A DNA stretch of 23,348 nucleotides from Pyropia haitanensis (Eukaryota; Rhodophyta; Bangiophyceae; Bangiales; Bangiaceae), in contig SDUX01000085.1 in the NCBI GenBank assembly GCA_008729055.1, positions 1 through 23,348 of the forward strand. The letters are read 5' to 3'. Both the position numbers and the translations under genes were made by a program. Positions 1 through 8,554 of the stretch are shown here, in pieces (the stretch's first letter is position 1; every line of letters starts with the position of its first letter). The notes below the pieces were generated by a model. The model searched no databases, was not told where the DNA came from, and saw only the letters and a list, made by a program, of their open reading frames with translations.

Positions 1-287
1 GCACGCGCTCCGGCGGCCGAATTGGCTCGCATCCTTTATTCCAGCCATACATCCGCCCGCTCGACGTCCGAGGTTCCACCCGCACCGTCGTGCATGGGGT
101 GGTTGGCCGACCCGTTTGTTGGCGCGTCCGTTGGATGCAACGAGTGTTTTGTGGAGCGCCGGTTTCCACGTGTCAATTTTGTGGAATGGTTTTTGCCACG
201 TGGGGGTCCCCACAGCCAGGCGTGACGGTCGGCGACAAAAGTTCCGCCCTCACACCGTCCACGCCAGTGTGACGGGCGGAACGCGCA
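1..287. repeat. Partial satellite unit at left edge
   Basis: This is the last 287 bases of a unit, from unit position 403 onward: most of subrepeat B and all of segment C with its terminal hairpin. The first base of the window is the base immediately after the adenine that is deleted in unit 32 and replaced by T in unit 33. Confidence 0.95.
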
Positions 288-976
288 GTGGACAGTTTGG
301 GTGGCGGGGCGCACTTTGTGGCCACTGTTGGACGACTTTCTGGCGACTTTCACGTGAATTTTCTTTGCAGTTATGGAAACTTCTTGCCCCCAATTGGCCA
401 TTTGTGTCCCAATTTGGCCCCCTTTTTGCCCCCTTTTTGCCCACTTCTTACCCACTTCCTACCCACTTTTGCCCACTTTTGCCCACTTTTGCCCACTTTT
501 GCGTCTACAGCGATGCTGCACACCATCCGGCGGCCGAATTGGCGCGCATACTTCGTTCCAGCCATAGATCCACCCGCTCGATGTCCGAGGTTCGACCCCC
601 ACGGTCGTGCATGCGGTGGTAGGCCGCTTCTCACCCACTTTTGCCCACTGTTGCCCACTTTTGCCCACTTTCGCGTGTACAGCAATGCAGCACGCGCTCC
701 GGCGGCCGAATTGGCTCGCATCCTTTATTCCAGCCATACATCCGCCCGCTCGACGTCCGAGGTTCCACCCGCACCGTCGTGCATGGGGTGGTTGGCCGAC
801 CCGTTTGTTGGCGCGTCCGTTGGATGCAACGAGTGTTTTGTGGAGCGCCGGTTTCCACGTGTCAATTTTGTGGAATGGTTTTTGCCACGTGGGGGTCCCC
901 ACAGCCAGGCGTGACGGTCGGCGACAAAAGTTCCGCCCTCACACCGTCCACGCCAGTGTGACGGGCGGAACGCGCA
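288..976. repeat. Satellite unit 1, variant
   Basis: This 689-bp unit has C rather than T at 502 (GCGTCTAC) and CTCGATG at 577-583, states shared with subrepeat B and so probably ancestral. It has A at 621 (GGTAGGCC), shared only with unit 27. Two bases are unique to it: G at 594 and C at 599, giving GGTTCGACCCCC where all other units have GGTTCCACCCGC. Confidence 0.95.
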
Positions 977-1150
977 GTGGACAGTTTGGGTGGCGGGGCG
1001 CACTTTGTGGCCACTGTTGGACGACTTTCTGGCGACTTTCACGTGAATTTTCTTTGCAGTTATGGAAACTTCTTGCCCCCAATTGGCCATTTGTGTCCCA
1101 ATTTGGCCCCCTTTTTGCCCCCTTTTTGCCCACTTCTTACCCACTTCCTA
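977..1150. repeat. Segment D of reference unit (diverged quarter-unit)
   Basis: This segment runs from the anchor to the first decamer of subrepeat A. It shares a collinear series of short matches with segment C: TTGGA, GCG, TTTC-ACGTG, AATTTT, ATGG and TTGCC, with offsets of about 182-197 bases. It also holds paired CAGTGG/CCACTG arms near its start, the CCAATTGG palindrome at 1079-1086, and two 11-bp CCCCCTTTTTG units plus CCCACTTCTTA and CCCACTTCCTA at its end. Descent from the same ancestor as A, B and C is an inference. Confidence 0.5.
1038..1047. other. Perfect 10-bp palindrome TTCACGTGAA (E-box core)
   Basis: This self-complementary decamer contains CACGTG, the core bound by many bHLH proteins (the E-box or G-box). 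It recurs once per unit. In unit 28 the 417-bp deletion starts within it. Protein binding here is not shown by the sequence. Confidence 0.6.
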
Positions 1151-1190
1151 CCCACTTTTGCCCACTTTTGCCCACTTTTGCCCACTTTTG
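1107..1190 (-). repeat. C-run/T-tract minisatellite, minus-strand G-quadruplex motif
   Basis: Eight short units stand in tandem: two of CCCCCTTTTTG, then CCCACTTCTTA, CCCACTTCCTA and four of CCCACTTTTG. C-runs begin at 1107, 1118, 1129, 1140, 1151, 1161, 1171 and 1181, so the spacing is 11 bp then 10 bp. On the minus strand, 1151-1183 reads GGG with loops CAAAAGT four times over, which fits the standard G3-N(1-7) quadruplex rule with 7-nt loops. The helical spacing of the T-tracts also predicts curved DNA. The tract is present in every full unit; units 27 and 33 have four instead of five C in the second C-run. Confidence 0.85.
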
Positions 1191-1322
1191 TGTCTACAGC
1201 GATGCTGCACACCATCCGGCGGCCGAATTGGCGCGCATACTTCGTTCCAGCCATAGATCCACCCGCTTGATGTCCGAGGTTCCACCCGCACGGTCGTGCA
1301 TGCGGTGGTTGGCCGCTTCTCA
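1151..1322. repeat. Subrepeat A, 172 bp
   Basis: This is the first of two adjacent 172-bp copies. It consists of four CCCACTTTTG decamers, then a GC-rich body with the CGGCCG palindrome, CCAGCCATAGATCC and CCGAGGTTCCACCC, then a GCATGC site and GGTTGGCCGCTTCTCA. Compared with B it differs at about 17 of the first 160 positions, with no gap. Most sites that vary between units lie in this copy. Confidence 0.9.
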
Positions 1323-1355
1323 CCCACTTTTGCCCACTGTTGCCCACTTTTGCCC
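1323..1355 (-). other. Second minus-strand G-quadruplex motif
   Basis: The minus strand holds four GGG runs separated by three 7-nt loops (CAAAAGT, CAACAGT, CAAAAGT). It satisfies the standard quadruplex rule on its own, separately from the longer tract upstream. Confidence 0.75.
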
Positions 1356-1489
1356 ACTTTCGCGTGTACAGCAATGCAGCACGCGCTCCGGCGGCCGAAT
1401 TGGCTCGCATCCTTTATTCCAGCCATACATCCGCCCGCTCGACGTCCGAGGTTCCACCCGCACCGTCGTGCATGGGGTGGTTGGCCGAC
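1323..1489. repeat. Subrepeat B, 172-bp family
   Basis: This is the second copy of the 172-bp element and starts exactly 172 bases after A. Its decamers are CCCACTTTTG, CCCACTGTTG, CCCACTTTTG and CCCACTTTCG. Homology to A is clear as far as GGTTGGCCG and then fades. It carries TTTATT at 1413-1418, which reads AATAAA on the minus strand; A lacks this. Confidence 0.88.
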
Positions 1490-1529
1490 CCGTTTGTTGG
1501 CGCGTCCGTTGGATGCAACGAGTGTTTTG

Positions 1530-1564
1530 TGGAGCGCCGGTTTCCACGTGTCAATTTTGTGGAA
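1530..1564. other. Overlapping inverted repeats around an E-box
   Basis: GTGGA, TTCCAC and GTGGAA stand in series. TTCCAC (1542-1547) can pair with GTGGAA (1559-1564) across 11 nt, or its TCCAC can pair with the upstream GTGGA across 9 nt. The hexamer CACGTG lies at 1545-1550 inside the arms. The arrangement recurs in every unit. Confidence 0.55.
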
Positions 1565-1580
1565 TGGTTTTTGCCACGTG
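1545..1580. other. Pair of CACGTG hexamers 30 bp apart
   Basis: CACGTG occurs at 1545-1550 and 1575-1580. The start-to-start distance of 30 bp is close to three helical turns. With the copy at 1040-1045, every full unit carries three. Such sites are bound by bHLH proteins in many eukaryotes; binding here is unproven. Confidence 0.5.
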
Positions 1581-1591
1581 GGGGTCCCCAC
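1578..1591. other. Short inverted repeat GTGGGG/CCCCAC
   Basis: GTGGGG and CCCCAC face each other with 2 nt between them, so a hairpin would need to open the inner pair. It overlaps the end of the CACGTG at 1575-1580. In unit 28 (19066-19076) the element is shortened to GTGGG-T-CCCAC. Confidence 0.55.
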
Positions 1592-1618
1592 AGCCAGGCG
1601 TGACGGTCGGCGACAAAA

Positions 1619-1660
1619 GTTCCGCCCTCACACCGTCCACGCCAGTGTGACGGGCGGAAC
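1619..1660. other. 42-nt hairpin, 15-bp stem, at end of segment C
   Basis: The left arm GTTCCGCCC + TCACAC pairs perfectly with the right arm GTGTGA + GGGCGGAAC. One unpaired C lies in the right arm and the loop is 11 nt. The first copy in the window is at 241-282, and every unit has one, including truncated unit 28 (19104-19145). It is the longest inverted repeat I found in the unit. As DNA it could extrude as a cruciform, and as RNA it would be a stable stem-loop on either strand. There is no T-run after it and no evidence that it terminates transcription. Confidence 0.8.
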
Positions 1661-4421
1661 GCGCAGTGGACAGTTTGGGTGGCGGGGCGCACTTTGTGGC
1701 CACTGTTGGACGACTTTCTGGCGACTTTCACGTGAATTTTCTTTGCAGTTATGGAAACTTCTTGCCCCCAATTGGCCATTTGTGTCCCAATTTGGCCCCC
1801 TTTTTGCCCCCTTTTTGCCCACTTCTTACCCACTTCCTACCCACTTTTGCCCACTTTTGCCCACTTTTGCCCACTTTTGTGTCTACAGCGATGCTGCACA
1901 CCATCCGGCGGCCGAATTGGCGCGCATACTTCGTTCCAGCCATAGATCCACCCGCTTGATGTCCGAGGTTCCACCCGCACGGTCGTGCATGCGGTGGTTG
2001 GCCGCTTCTCACCCACTTTTGCCCACTGTTGCCCACTTTTGCCCACTTTCGCGTGTACAGCAATGCAGCACGCGCTCCGGCGGCCGAATTGGCTCGCATC
2101 CTTTATTCCAGCCATACATCCGCCCGCTCGACGTCCGAGGTTCCACCCGCACCGTCGTGCATGGGGTGGTTGGCCGACCCGTTTGTTGGCGCGTCCGTTG
2201 GATGCAACGAGTGTTTTGTGGAGCGCCGGTTTCCACGTGTCAATTTTGTGGAATGGTTTTTGCCACGTGGGGGTCCCCACAGCCAGGCGTGACGGTCGGC
2301 GACAAAAGTTCCGCCCTCACACCGTCCACGCCAGTGTGACGGGCGGAACGCGCAGTGGACAGTTTGGGTGGCGGGGCGCACTTTGTGGCCACTGTTGGAC
2401 GACTTTCTGGCGACTTTCACGTGAATTTTCTTTGCAGTTATGGAAACTTCTTGCCCCCAATTGGCCATTTGTGTCCCAATTTGGCCCCCTTTTTGCCCCC
2501 TTTTTGCCCACTTCTTACCCACTTCCTACCCACTTTTGCCCACTTTTGCCCACTTTTGCCCACTTTTGTGTCTACAGCGATGCTGCACACCATCCGGCGG
2601 CCGAATTGGCGCGCATACTTCGTTCCAGCCATAGATCCACCCGCTTGATGTCCGAGGTTCCACCCGCACGGTCGTGCATGCGGTGGTTGGCCGCTTCTCA
2701 CCCACTTTTGCCCACTGTTGCCCACTTTTGCCCACTTTCGCGTGTACAGCAATGCAGCACGCGCTCCGGCGGCCGAATTGGCTCGCATCCTTTATTCCAG
2801 CCATACATCCGCCCGCTCGACGTCCGAGGTTCCACCCGCACCGTCGTGCATGGGGTGGTTGGCCGACCCGTTTGTTGGCGCGTCCGTTGGATGCAACGAG
2901 TGTTTTGTGGAGCGCCGGTTTCCACGTGTCAATTTTGTGGAATGGTTTTTGCCACGTGGGGGTCCCCACAGCCAGGCGTGACGGTCGGCGACAAAAGTTC
3001 CGCCCTCACACCGTCCACGCCAGTGTGACGGGCGGAACGCGCAGTGGACAGTTTGGGTGGCGGGGCGCACTTTGTGGCCACTGTTGGACGACTTTCTGGC
3101 GACTTTCACGTGAATTTTCTTTGCAGTTATGGAAACTTCTTGCCCCCAATTGGCCATTTGTGTCCCAATTTGGCCCCCTTTTTGCCCCCTTTTTGCCCAC
3201 TTCTTACCCACTTCCTACCCACTTTTGCCCACTTTTGCCCACTTTTGCCCACTTTTGTGTCTACAGCGATGCTGCACACCATCCGGCGGCCGAATTGGCG
3301 CGCATACTTCGTTCCAGCCATAGATCCACCCGCTTGATGTCCGAGGTTCCACCCGCACGGTCGTGCATGCGGTGGTTGGCCGCTTCTCACCCACTTTTGC
3401 CCACTGTTGCCCACTTTTGCCCACTTTCGCGTGTACAGCAATGCAGCACGCGCTCCGGCGGCCGAATTGGCTCGCATCCTTTATTCCAGCCATACATCCG
3501 CCCGCTCGACGTCCGAGGTTCCACCCGCACCGTCGTGCATGGGGTGGTTGGCCGACCCGTTTGTTGGCGCGTCCGTTGGATGCAACGAGTGTTTTGTGGA
3601 GCGCCGGTTTCCACGTGTCAATTTTGTGGAATGGTTTTTGCCACGTGGGGGTCCCCACAGCCAGGCGTGACGGTCGGCGACAAAAGTTCCGCCCTCACAC
3701 CGTCCACGCCAGTGTGACGGGCGGAACGCGCAGTGGACAGTTTGGGTGGCGGGGCGCACTTTGTGGCCACTGTTGGACGACTTTCTGGCGACTTTCACGT
3801 GAATTTTCTTTGCAGTTATGGAAACTTCTTGCCCCCAATTGGCCATTTGTGTCCCAATTTGGCCCCCTTTTTGCCCCCTTTTTGCCCACTTCTTACCCAC
3901 TTCCTACCCACTTTTGCCCACTTTTGCCCACTTTTGCCCACTTTTGTGTCTACAGCGATGCTGCACACCATCCGGCGGCCGAATTGGCGCGCATACTTCG
4001 TTCCAGCCATAGATCCACCCGCTTGATGTCCGAGGTTCCACCCGCACGGTCGTGCATGCGGTGGTTGGCCGCTTCTCACCCACTTTTGCCCACTGTTGCC
4101 CACTTTTGCCCACTTTCGCGTGTACAGCAATGCAGCACGCGCTCCGGCGGCCGAATTGGCTCGCATCCTTTATTCCAGCCATACATCCGCCCGCTCGACG
4201 TCCGAGGTTCCACCCGCACCGTCGTGCATGGGGTGGTTGGCCGACCCGTTTGTTGGCGCGTCCGTTGGATGCAACGAGTGTTTTGTGGAGCGCCGGTTTC
4301 CACGTGTCAATTTTGTGGAATGGTTTTTGCCACGTGGGGGTCCCCACAGCCAGGCGTGACGGTCGGCGACAAAAGTTCCGCCCTCACACCGTCCACGCCA
4401 GTGTGACGGGCGGAACGCGCA

Positions 4422-5110
4422 GTGGACAGTTTGGGTGGCGGGGCGCACTTTGTGGCCACTGTTGGACGACTTTCTGGCGACTTTCACGTGAATTTTCTTT
4501 GCAGTTATGGAAACTTCTTGCCCCCAATTGGCCATTTGTGTCCCAATTTGGCCCCCTTTTTGCCCCCTTTTTGCCCACTTCTTACCCACTTCCTACCCAC
4601 TTTTGCCCACTTTTGCCCACTTTTGCCCACTTTTGCGTCTACAGCGATGCTGCACACCATCCGGCGGCCGAATTGGCGCGCATACTTCGTTCCAGCCATA
4701 GATCCACCCGCTTGATGTCCGAGGTTCCACCCGCACGGTCGTGCATGCGGTGGTTGGCCGCTTCTCACCCACTTTTGCCCACTGTTGCCCACTTTTGCCC
4801 ACTTTCGCGTGTACAGCAATGCAGCACGCGCTCCGGCGGCCGAATTGGCTCGCATCCTTTATTCCAGCCATACATCCGCCCGCTCGACGTCCGAGGTTCC
4901 ACCCGCACCGTCGTGCATGGGGTGGTTGGCCGACCCGTTTGTTGGCGCGTCCGTTGGATGCAACGAGTGTTTTGTGGAGCGCCGGTTTCCACGTGTCAAT
5001 TTTGTGGAATGGTTTTTGCCACGTGGGGGTCCCCACAGCCAGGCGTGACGGTCGGCGACAAAAGTTCCGCCCTCACACCGTCCACGCCAGTGTGACGGGC
5101 GGAACGCGCA
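4422..5110. repeat. Satellite unit 7, recombinant-looking variant
   Basis: This unit is 689 bp. It has C at 4636 (GCGTCTAC) together with the major-type CTTGATG. It is the only unit with that combination. Confidence 0.95.
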
Positions 5111-7177
5111 GTGGACAGTTTGGGTGGCGGGGCGCACTTTGTGGCCACTGTTGGACGACTTTCTGGCGACTTTCACGTGAATTTTCTTTGCAGTTATGGA
5201 AACTTCTTGCCCCCAATTGGCCATTTGTGTCCCAATTTGGCCCCCTTTTTGCCCCCTTTTTGCCCACTTCTTACCCACTTCCTACCCACTTTTGCCCACT
5301 TTTGCCCACTTTTGCCCACTTTTGTGTCTACAGCGATGCTGCACACCATCCGGCGGCCGAATTGGCGCGCATACTTCGTTCCAGCCATAGATCCACCCGC
5401 TTGATGTCCGAGGTTCCACCCGCACGGTCGTGCATGCGGTGGTTGGCCGCTTCTCACCCACTTTTGCCCACTGTTGCCCACTTTTGCCCACTTTCGCGTG
5501 TACAGCAATGCAGCACGCGCTCCGGCGGCCGAATTGGCTCGCATCCTTTATTCCAGCCATACATCCGCCCGCTCGACGTCCGAGGTTCCACCCGCACCGT
5601 CGTGCATGGGGTGGTTGGCCGACCCGTTTGTTGGCGCGTCCGTTGGATGCAACGAGTGTTTTGTGGAGCGCCGGTTTCCACGTGTCAATTTTGTGGAATG
5701 GTTTTTGCCACGTGGGGGTCCCCACAGCCAGGCGTGACGGTCGGCGACAAAAGTTCCGCCCTCACACCGTCCACGCCAGTGTGACGGGCGGAACGCGCAG
5801 TGGACAGTTTGGGTGGCGGGGCGCACTTTGTGGCCACTGTTGGACGACTTTCTGGCGACTTTCACGTGAATTTTCTTTGCAGTTATGGAAACTTCTTGCC
5901 CCCAATTGGCCATTTGTGTCCCAATTTGGCCCCCTTTTTGCCCCCTTTTTGCCCACTTCTTACCCACTTCCTACCCACTTTTGCCCACTTTTGCCCACTT
6001 TTGCCCACTTTTGTGTCTACAGCGATGCTGCACACCATCCGGCGGCCGAATTGGCGCGCATACTTCGTTCCAGCCATAGATCCACCCGCTTGATGTCCGA
6101 GGTTCCACCCGCACGGTCGTGCATGCGGTGGTTGGCCGCTTCTCACCCACTTTTGCCCACTGTTGCCCACTTTTGCCCACTTTCGCGTGTACAGCAATGC
6201 AGCACGCGCTCCGGCGGCCGAATTGGCTCGCATCCTTTATTCCAGCCATACATCCGCCCGCTCGACGTCCGAGGTTCCACCCGCACCGTCGTGCATGGGG
6301 TGGTTGGCCGACCCGTTTGTTGGCGCGTCCGTTGGATGCAACGAGTGTTTTGTGGAGCGCCGGTTTCCACGTGTCAATTTTGTGGAATGGTTTTTGCCAC
6401 GTGGGGGTCCCCACAGCCAGGCGTGACGGTCGGCGACAAAAGTTCCGCCCTCACACCGTCCACGCCAGTGTGACGGGCGGAACGCGCAGTGGACAGTTTG
6501 GGTGGCGGGGCGCACTTTGTGGCCACTGTTGGACGACTTTCTGGCGACTTTCACGTGAATTTTCTTTGCAGTTATGGAAACTTCTTGCCCCCAATTGGCC
6601 ATTTGTGTCCCAATTTGGCCCCCTTTTTGCCCCCTTTTTGCCCACTTCTTACCCACTTCCTACCCACTTTTGCCCACTTTTGCCCACTTTTGCCCACTTT
6701 TGTGTCTACAGCGATGCTGCACACCATCCGGCGGCCGAATTGGCGCGCATACTTCGTTCCAGCCATAGATCCACCCGCTTGATGTCCGAGGTTCCACCCG
6801 CACGGTCGTGCATGCGGTGGTTGGCCGCTTCTCACCCACTTTTGCCCACTGTTGCCCACTTTTGCCCACTTTCGCGTGTACAGCAATGCAGCACGCGCTC
6901 CGGCGGCCGAATTGGCTCGCATCCTTTATTCCAGCCATACATCCGCCCGCTCGACGTCCGAGGTTCCACCCGCACCGTCGTGCATGGGGTGGTTGGCCGA
7001 CCCGTTTGTTGGCGCGTCCGTTGGATGCAACGAGTGTTTTGTGGAGCGCCGGTTTCCACGTGTCAATTTTGTGGAATGGTTTTTGCCACGTGGGGGTCCC
7101 CACAGCCAGGCGTGACGGTCGGCGACAAAAGTTCCGCCCTCACACCGTCCACGCCAGTGTGACGGGCGGAACGCGCA
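5111..7177. repeat. Satellite units 8-10, major type
   Basis: Three 689-bp units start at 5111, 5800 and 6489. No difference from units 2-6 was seen. Confidence 0.95.
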
Positions 7178-7865
7178 GTGGACAGTTTGGGTGGCGGGGC
7201 GCACTTTGTGGCCACTGTTGGACGACTTTCTGGCGACTTTCACGTGAATTTTCTTTGCAGTTATGGAAACTTCTTGCCCCCAATTGGCCATTTGTGTCCC
7301 AATTTGGCCCCCTTTTTGCCCCCTTTTTGCCCACTTCTTACCCACTTCCTACCCACTTTTGCCCACTTTTGCCCACTTTTGCCCACTTTTGTGTCTACAG
7401 CGATGCTGCACACCATCCGGCGGCCGAATTGGCGCGCATACTTCGTTCCAGCCATAGATCCACCCGCTGATGTCCGAGGTTCCACCCGCACGGTCGTGCA
7501 TGCGGTGGTTGGCCGCTTCTCACCCACTTTTGCCCACTGTTGCCCACTTTTGCCCACTTTCGCGTGTACAGCAATGCAGCACGCGCTCCGGCGGCCGAAT
7601 TGGCTCGCATCCTTTATTCCAGCCATACATCCGCCCGCTCGACGTCCGAGGTTCCACCCGCACCGTCGTGCATGGGGTGGTTGGCCGACCCGTTTGTTGG
7701 CGCGTCCGTTGGATGCAACGAGTGTTTTGTGGAGCGCCGGTTTCCACGTGTCAATTTTGTGGAATGGTTTTTGCCACGTGGGGGTCCCCACAGCCAGGCG
7801 TGACGGTCGGCGACAAAAGTTCCGCCCTCACACCGTCCACGCCAGTGTGACGGGCGGAACGCGCA
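7178..7865. repeat. Satellite unit 11, 688 bp
   Basis: This unit has CTGATG in place of CTTGATG (one base lost, near 7468) combined with the T state at unit position 215. It is the first of the one-base-short units. Confidence 0.95.
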
Positions 7866-8554
7866 GTGGACAGTTTGGGTGGCGGGGCGCACTTTGTGGC
7901 CACTGTTGGACGACTTTCTGGCGACTTTCACGTGAATTTTCTTTGCAGTTATGGAAACTTCTTGCCCCCAATTGGCCATTTGTGTCCCAATTTGGCCCCC
8001 TTTTTGCCCCCTTTTTGCCCACTTCTTACCCACTTCCTACCCACTTTTGCCCACTTTTGCCCACTTTTGCCCACTTTTGTGTCTACAGCGATGCTGCACA
8101 CCATCCGGCGGCCGAATTGGCGCGCATACTTCGTTCCAGCCATAGATCCACCCGCTTGATGTCCGAGGTTCCACCCGCACGGTCGTGCATGCGGTGGTTG
8201 GCCGCTTCTCACCCACTTTTGCCCACTGTTGCCCACTTTTGCCCACTTTCGCGTGTACAGCAATGCAGCACGCGCTCCGGCGGCCGAATTGGCTCGCATC
8301 CTTTATTCCAGCCATACATCCGCCCGCTCGACGTCCGAGGTTCCACCCGCACCGTCGTGCATGGGGTGGTTGGCCGACCCGTTTGTTGGCGCGTCCGTTG
8401 GATGCAACGAGTGTTTTGTGGAGCGCCGGTTTCCACGTGTCAATTTTGTGGAATGGTTTTTGCCACGTGGGGGTCCCCACAGCCAGGCGTGACGGTCGGC
8501 GACAAAAGTTCCGCCCTCACACCGTCCACGCCAGTGTGACGGGCGGAACGCGCA
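7866..8554. repeat. Satellite unit 12, major type
   Basis: A 689-bp unit of the major type lying between two units with the CTGATG deletion. Confidence 0.95.

Larger units (their letters stand above)
1490..1665. repeat. Segment C of reference unit (diverged quarter-unit)
   Basis: Matches to B appear in the same order: CCC-TGTTG, CGCGT followed 12-13 bases later by ATGCA, GCGC-CCGG, GAAT(T)GG, CAGCCA, GTTCC-CCC and CACCGTC. The last three lie 168-171 bases from their B counterparts, close to the 172-bp subrepeat length. This suggests a third, heavily diverged copy of the element with several indels. It is an inference from short matches and needs a shuffled-sequence test. Confidence 0.5.
977..4421. 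repeat. Satellite units 2-6, major type
   Basis: Five consecutive 689-bp units start at 977, 1666, 2355, 3044 and 3733. I see no difference between them. They define the major type: TGTGTCTAC at unit position 215 and CTTGATG at unit position 292. Unit 2 (977-1665) serves as the reference for the internal features listed here. Confidence 0.95.

Noticed and set aside
1050..1060. 3' splice-site look of TTTTCTTTGCAG before TTATGG
   Set aside because: A pyrimidine run plus CAG is common by chance, and no convincing donor and exon pair or coding exon accompanies it.
1107..1190. G-rich minus-strand decamer as a telomeric repeat
   Set aside because: It occurs in short blocks inside a long unit rather than as a continuous terminal array, and no known telomere repeat was seen in the window.
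1238..1254. CENP-B-box-like CTTCGTTCCAGCCATAG in subrepeat A
   Set aside because: TTCGTT and the central A match the box, but the required CGGG half is absent (CATA instead). Only 6 of the 9 core positions fit, and no better match was found on either strand.
1151..1322. Relationship to primate alpha satellite because of the 171/172-bp length
   Set aside because: The sequence is GC-rich with CCCACTTTTG decamers and shows no resemblance to alpha satellite. The length agreement fits nucleosome size in general.
1413..1418. AATAAA polyadenylation signal on the minus strand
   Set aside because: A single hexamer in subrepeat B with no associated gene; it is expected by chance.
1619..1660. Intrinsic transcription terminator
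   Set aside because: The stem is GC-rich, but no T-run follows on either strand (CGCGCAGTGG on the plus side; TTTTGTCG on the minus side is short and interrupted), and there is no gene to terminate.
7464..7475. Hammerhead ribozyme core suggested by CTGATG in some units
   Set aside because: CTGATGA is not complete, the GAAA partner and stem II are missing, and most units have CTTGATG or CTCGATG.
7178..8539. 453-codon open frame, and the many similar frames of 60-350 codons on both strands
   Set aside because: They repeat with the satellite, overlap in several frames on both strands, change length with single-base indels, and show no recognisable domain. They reflect few stop codons in GC-rich repeat DNA.
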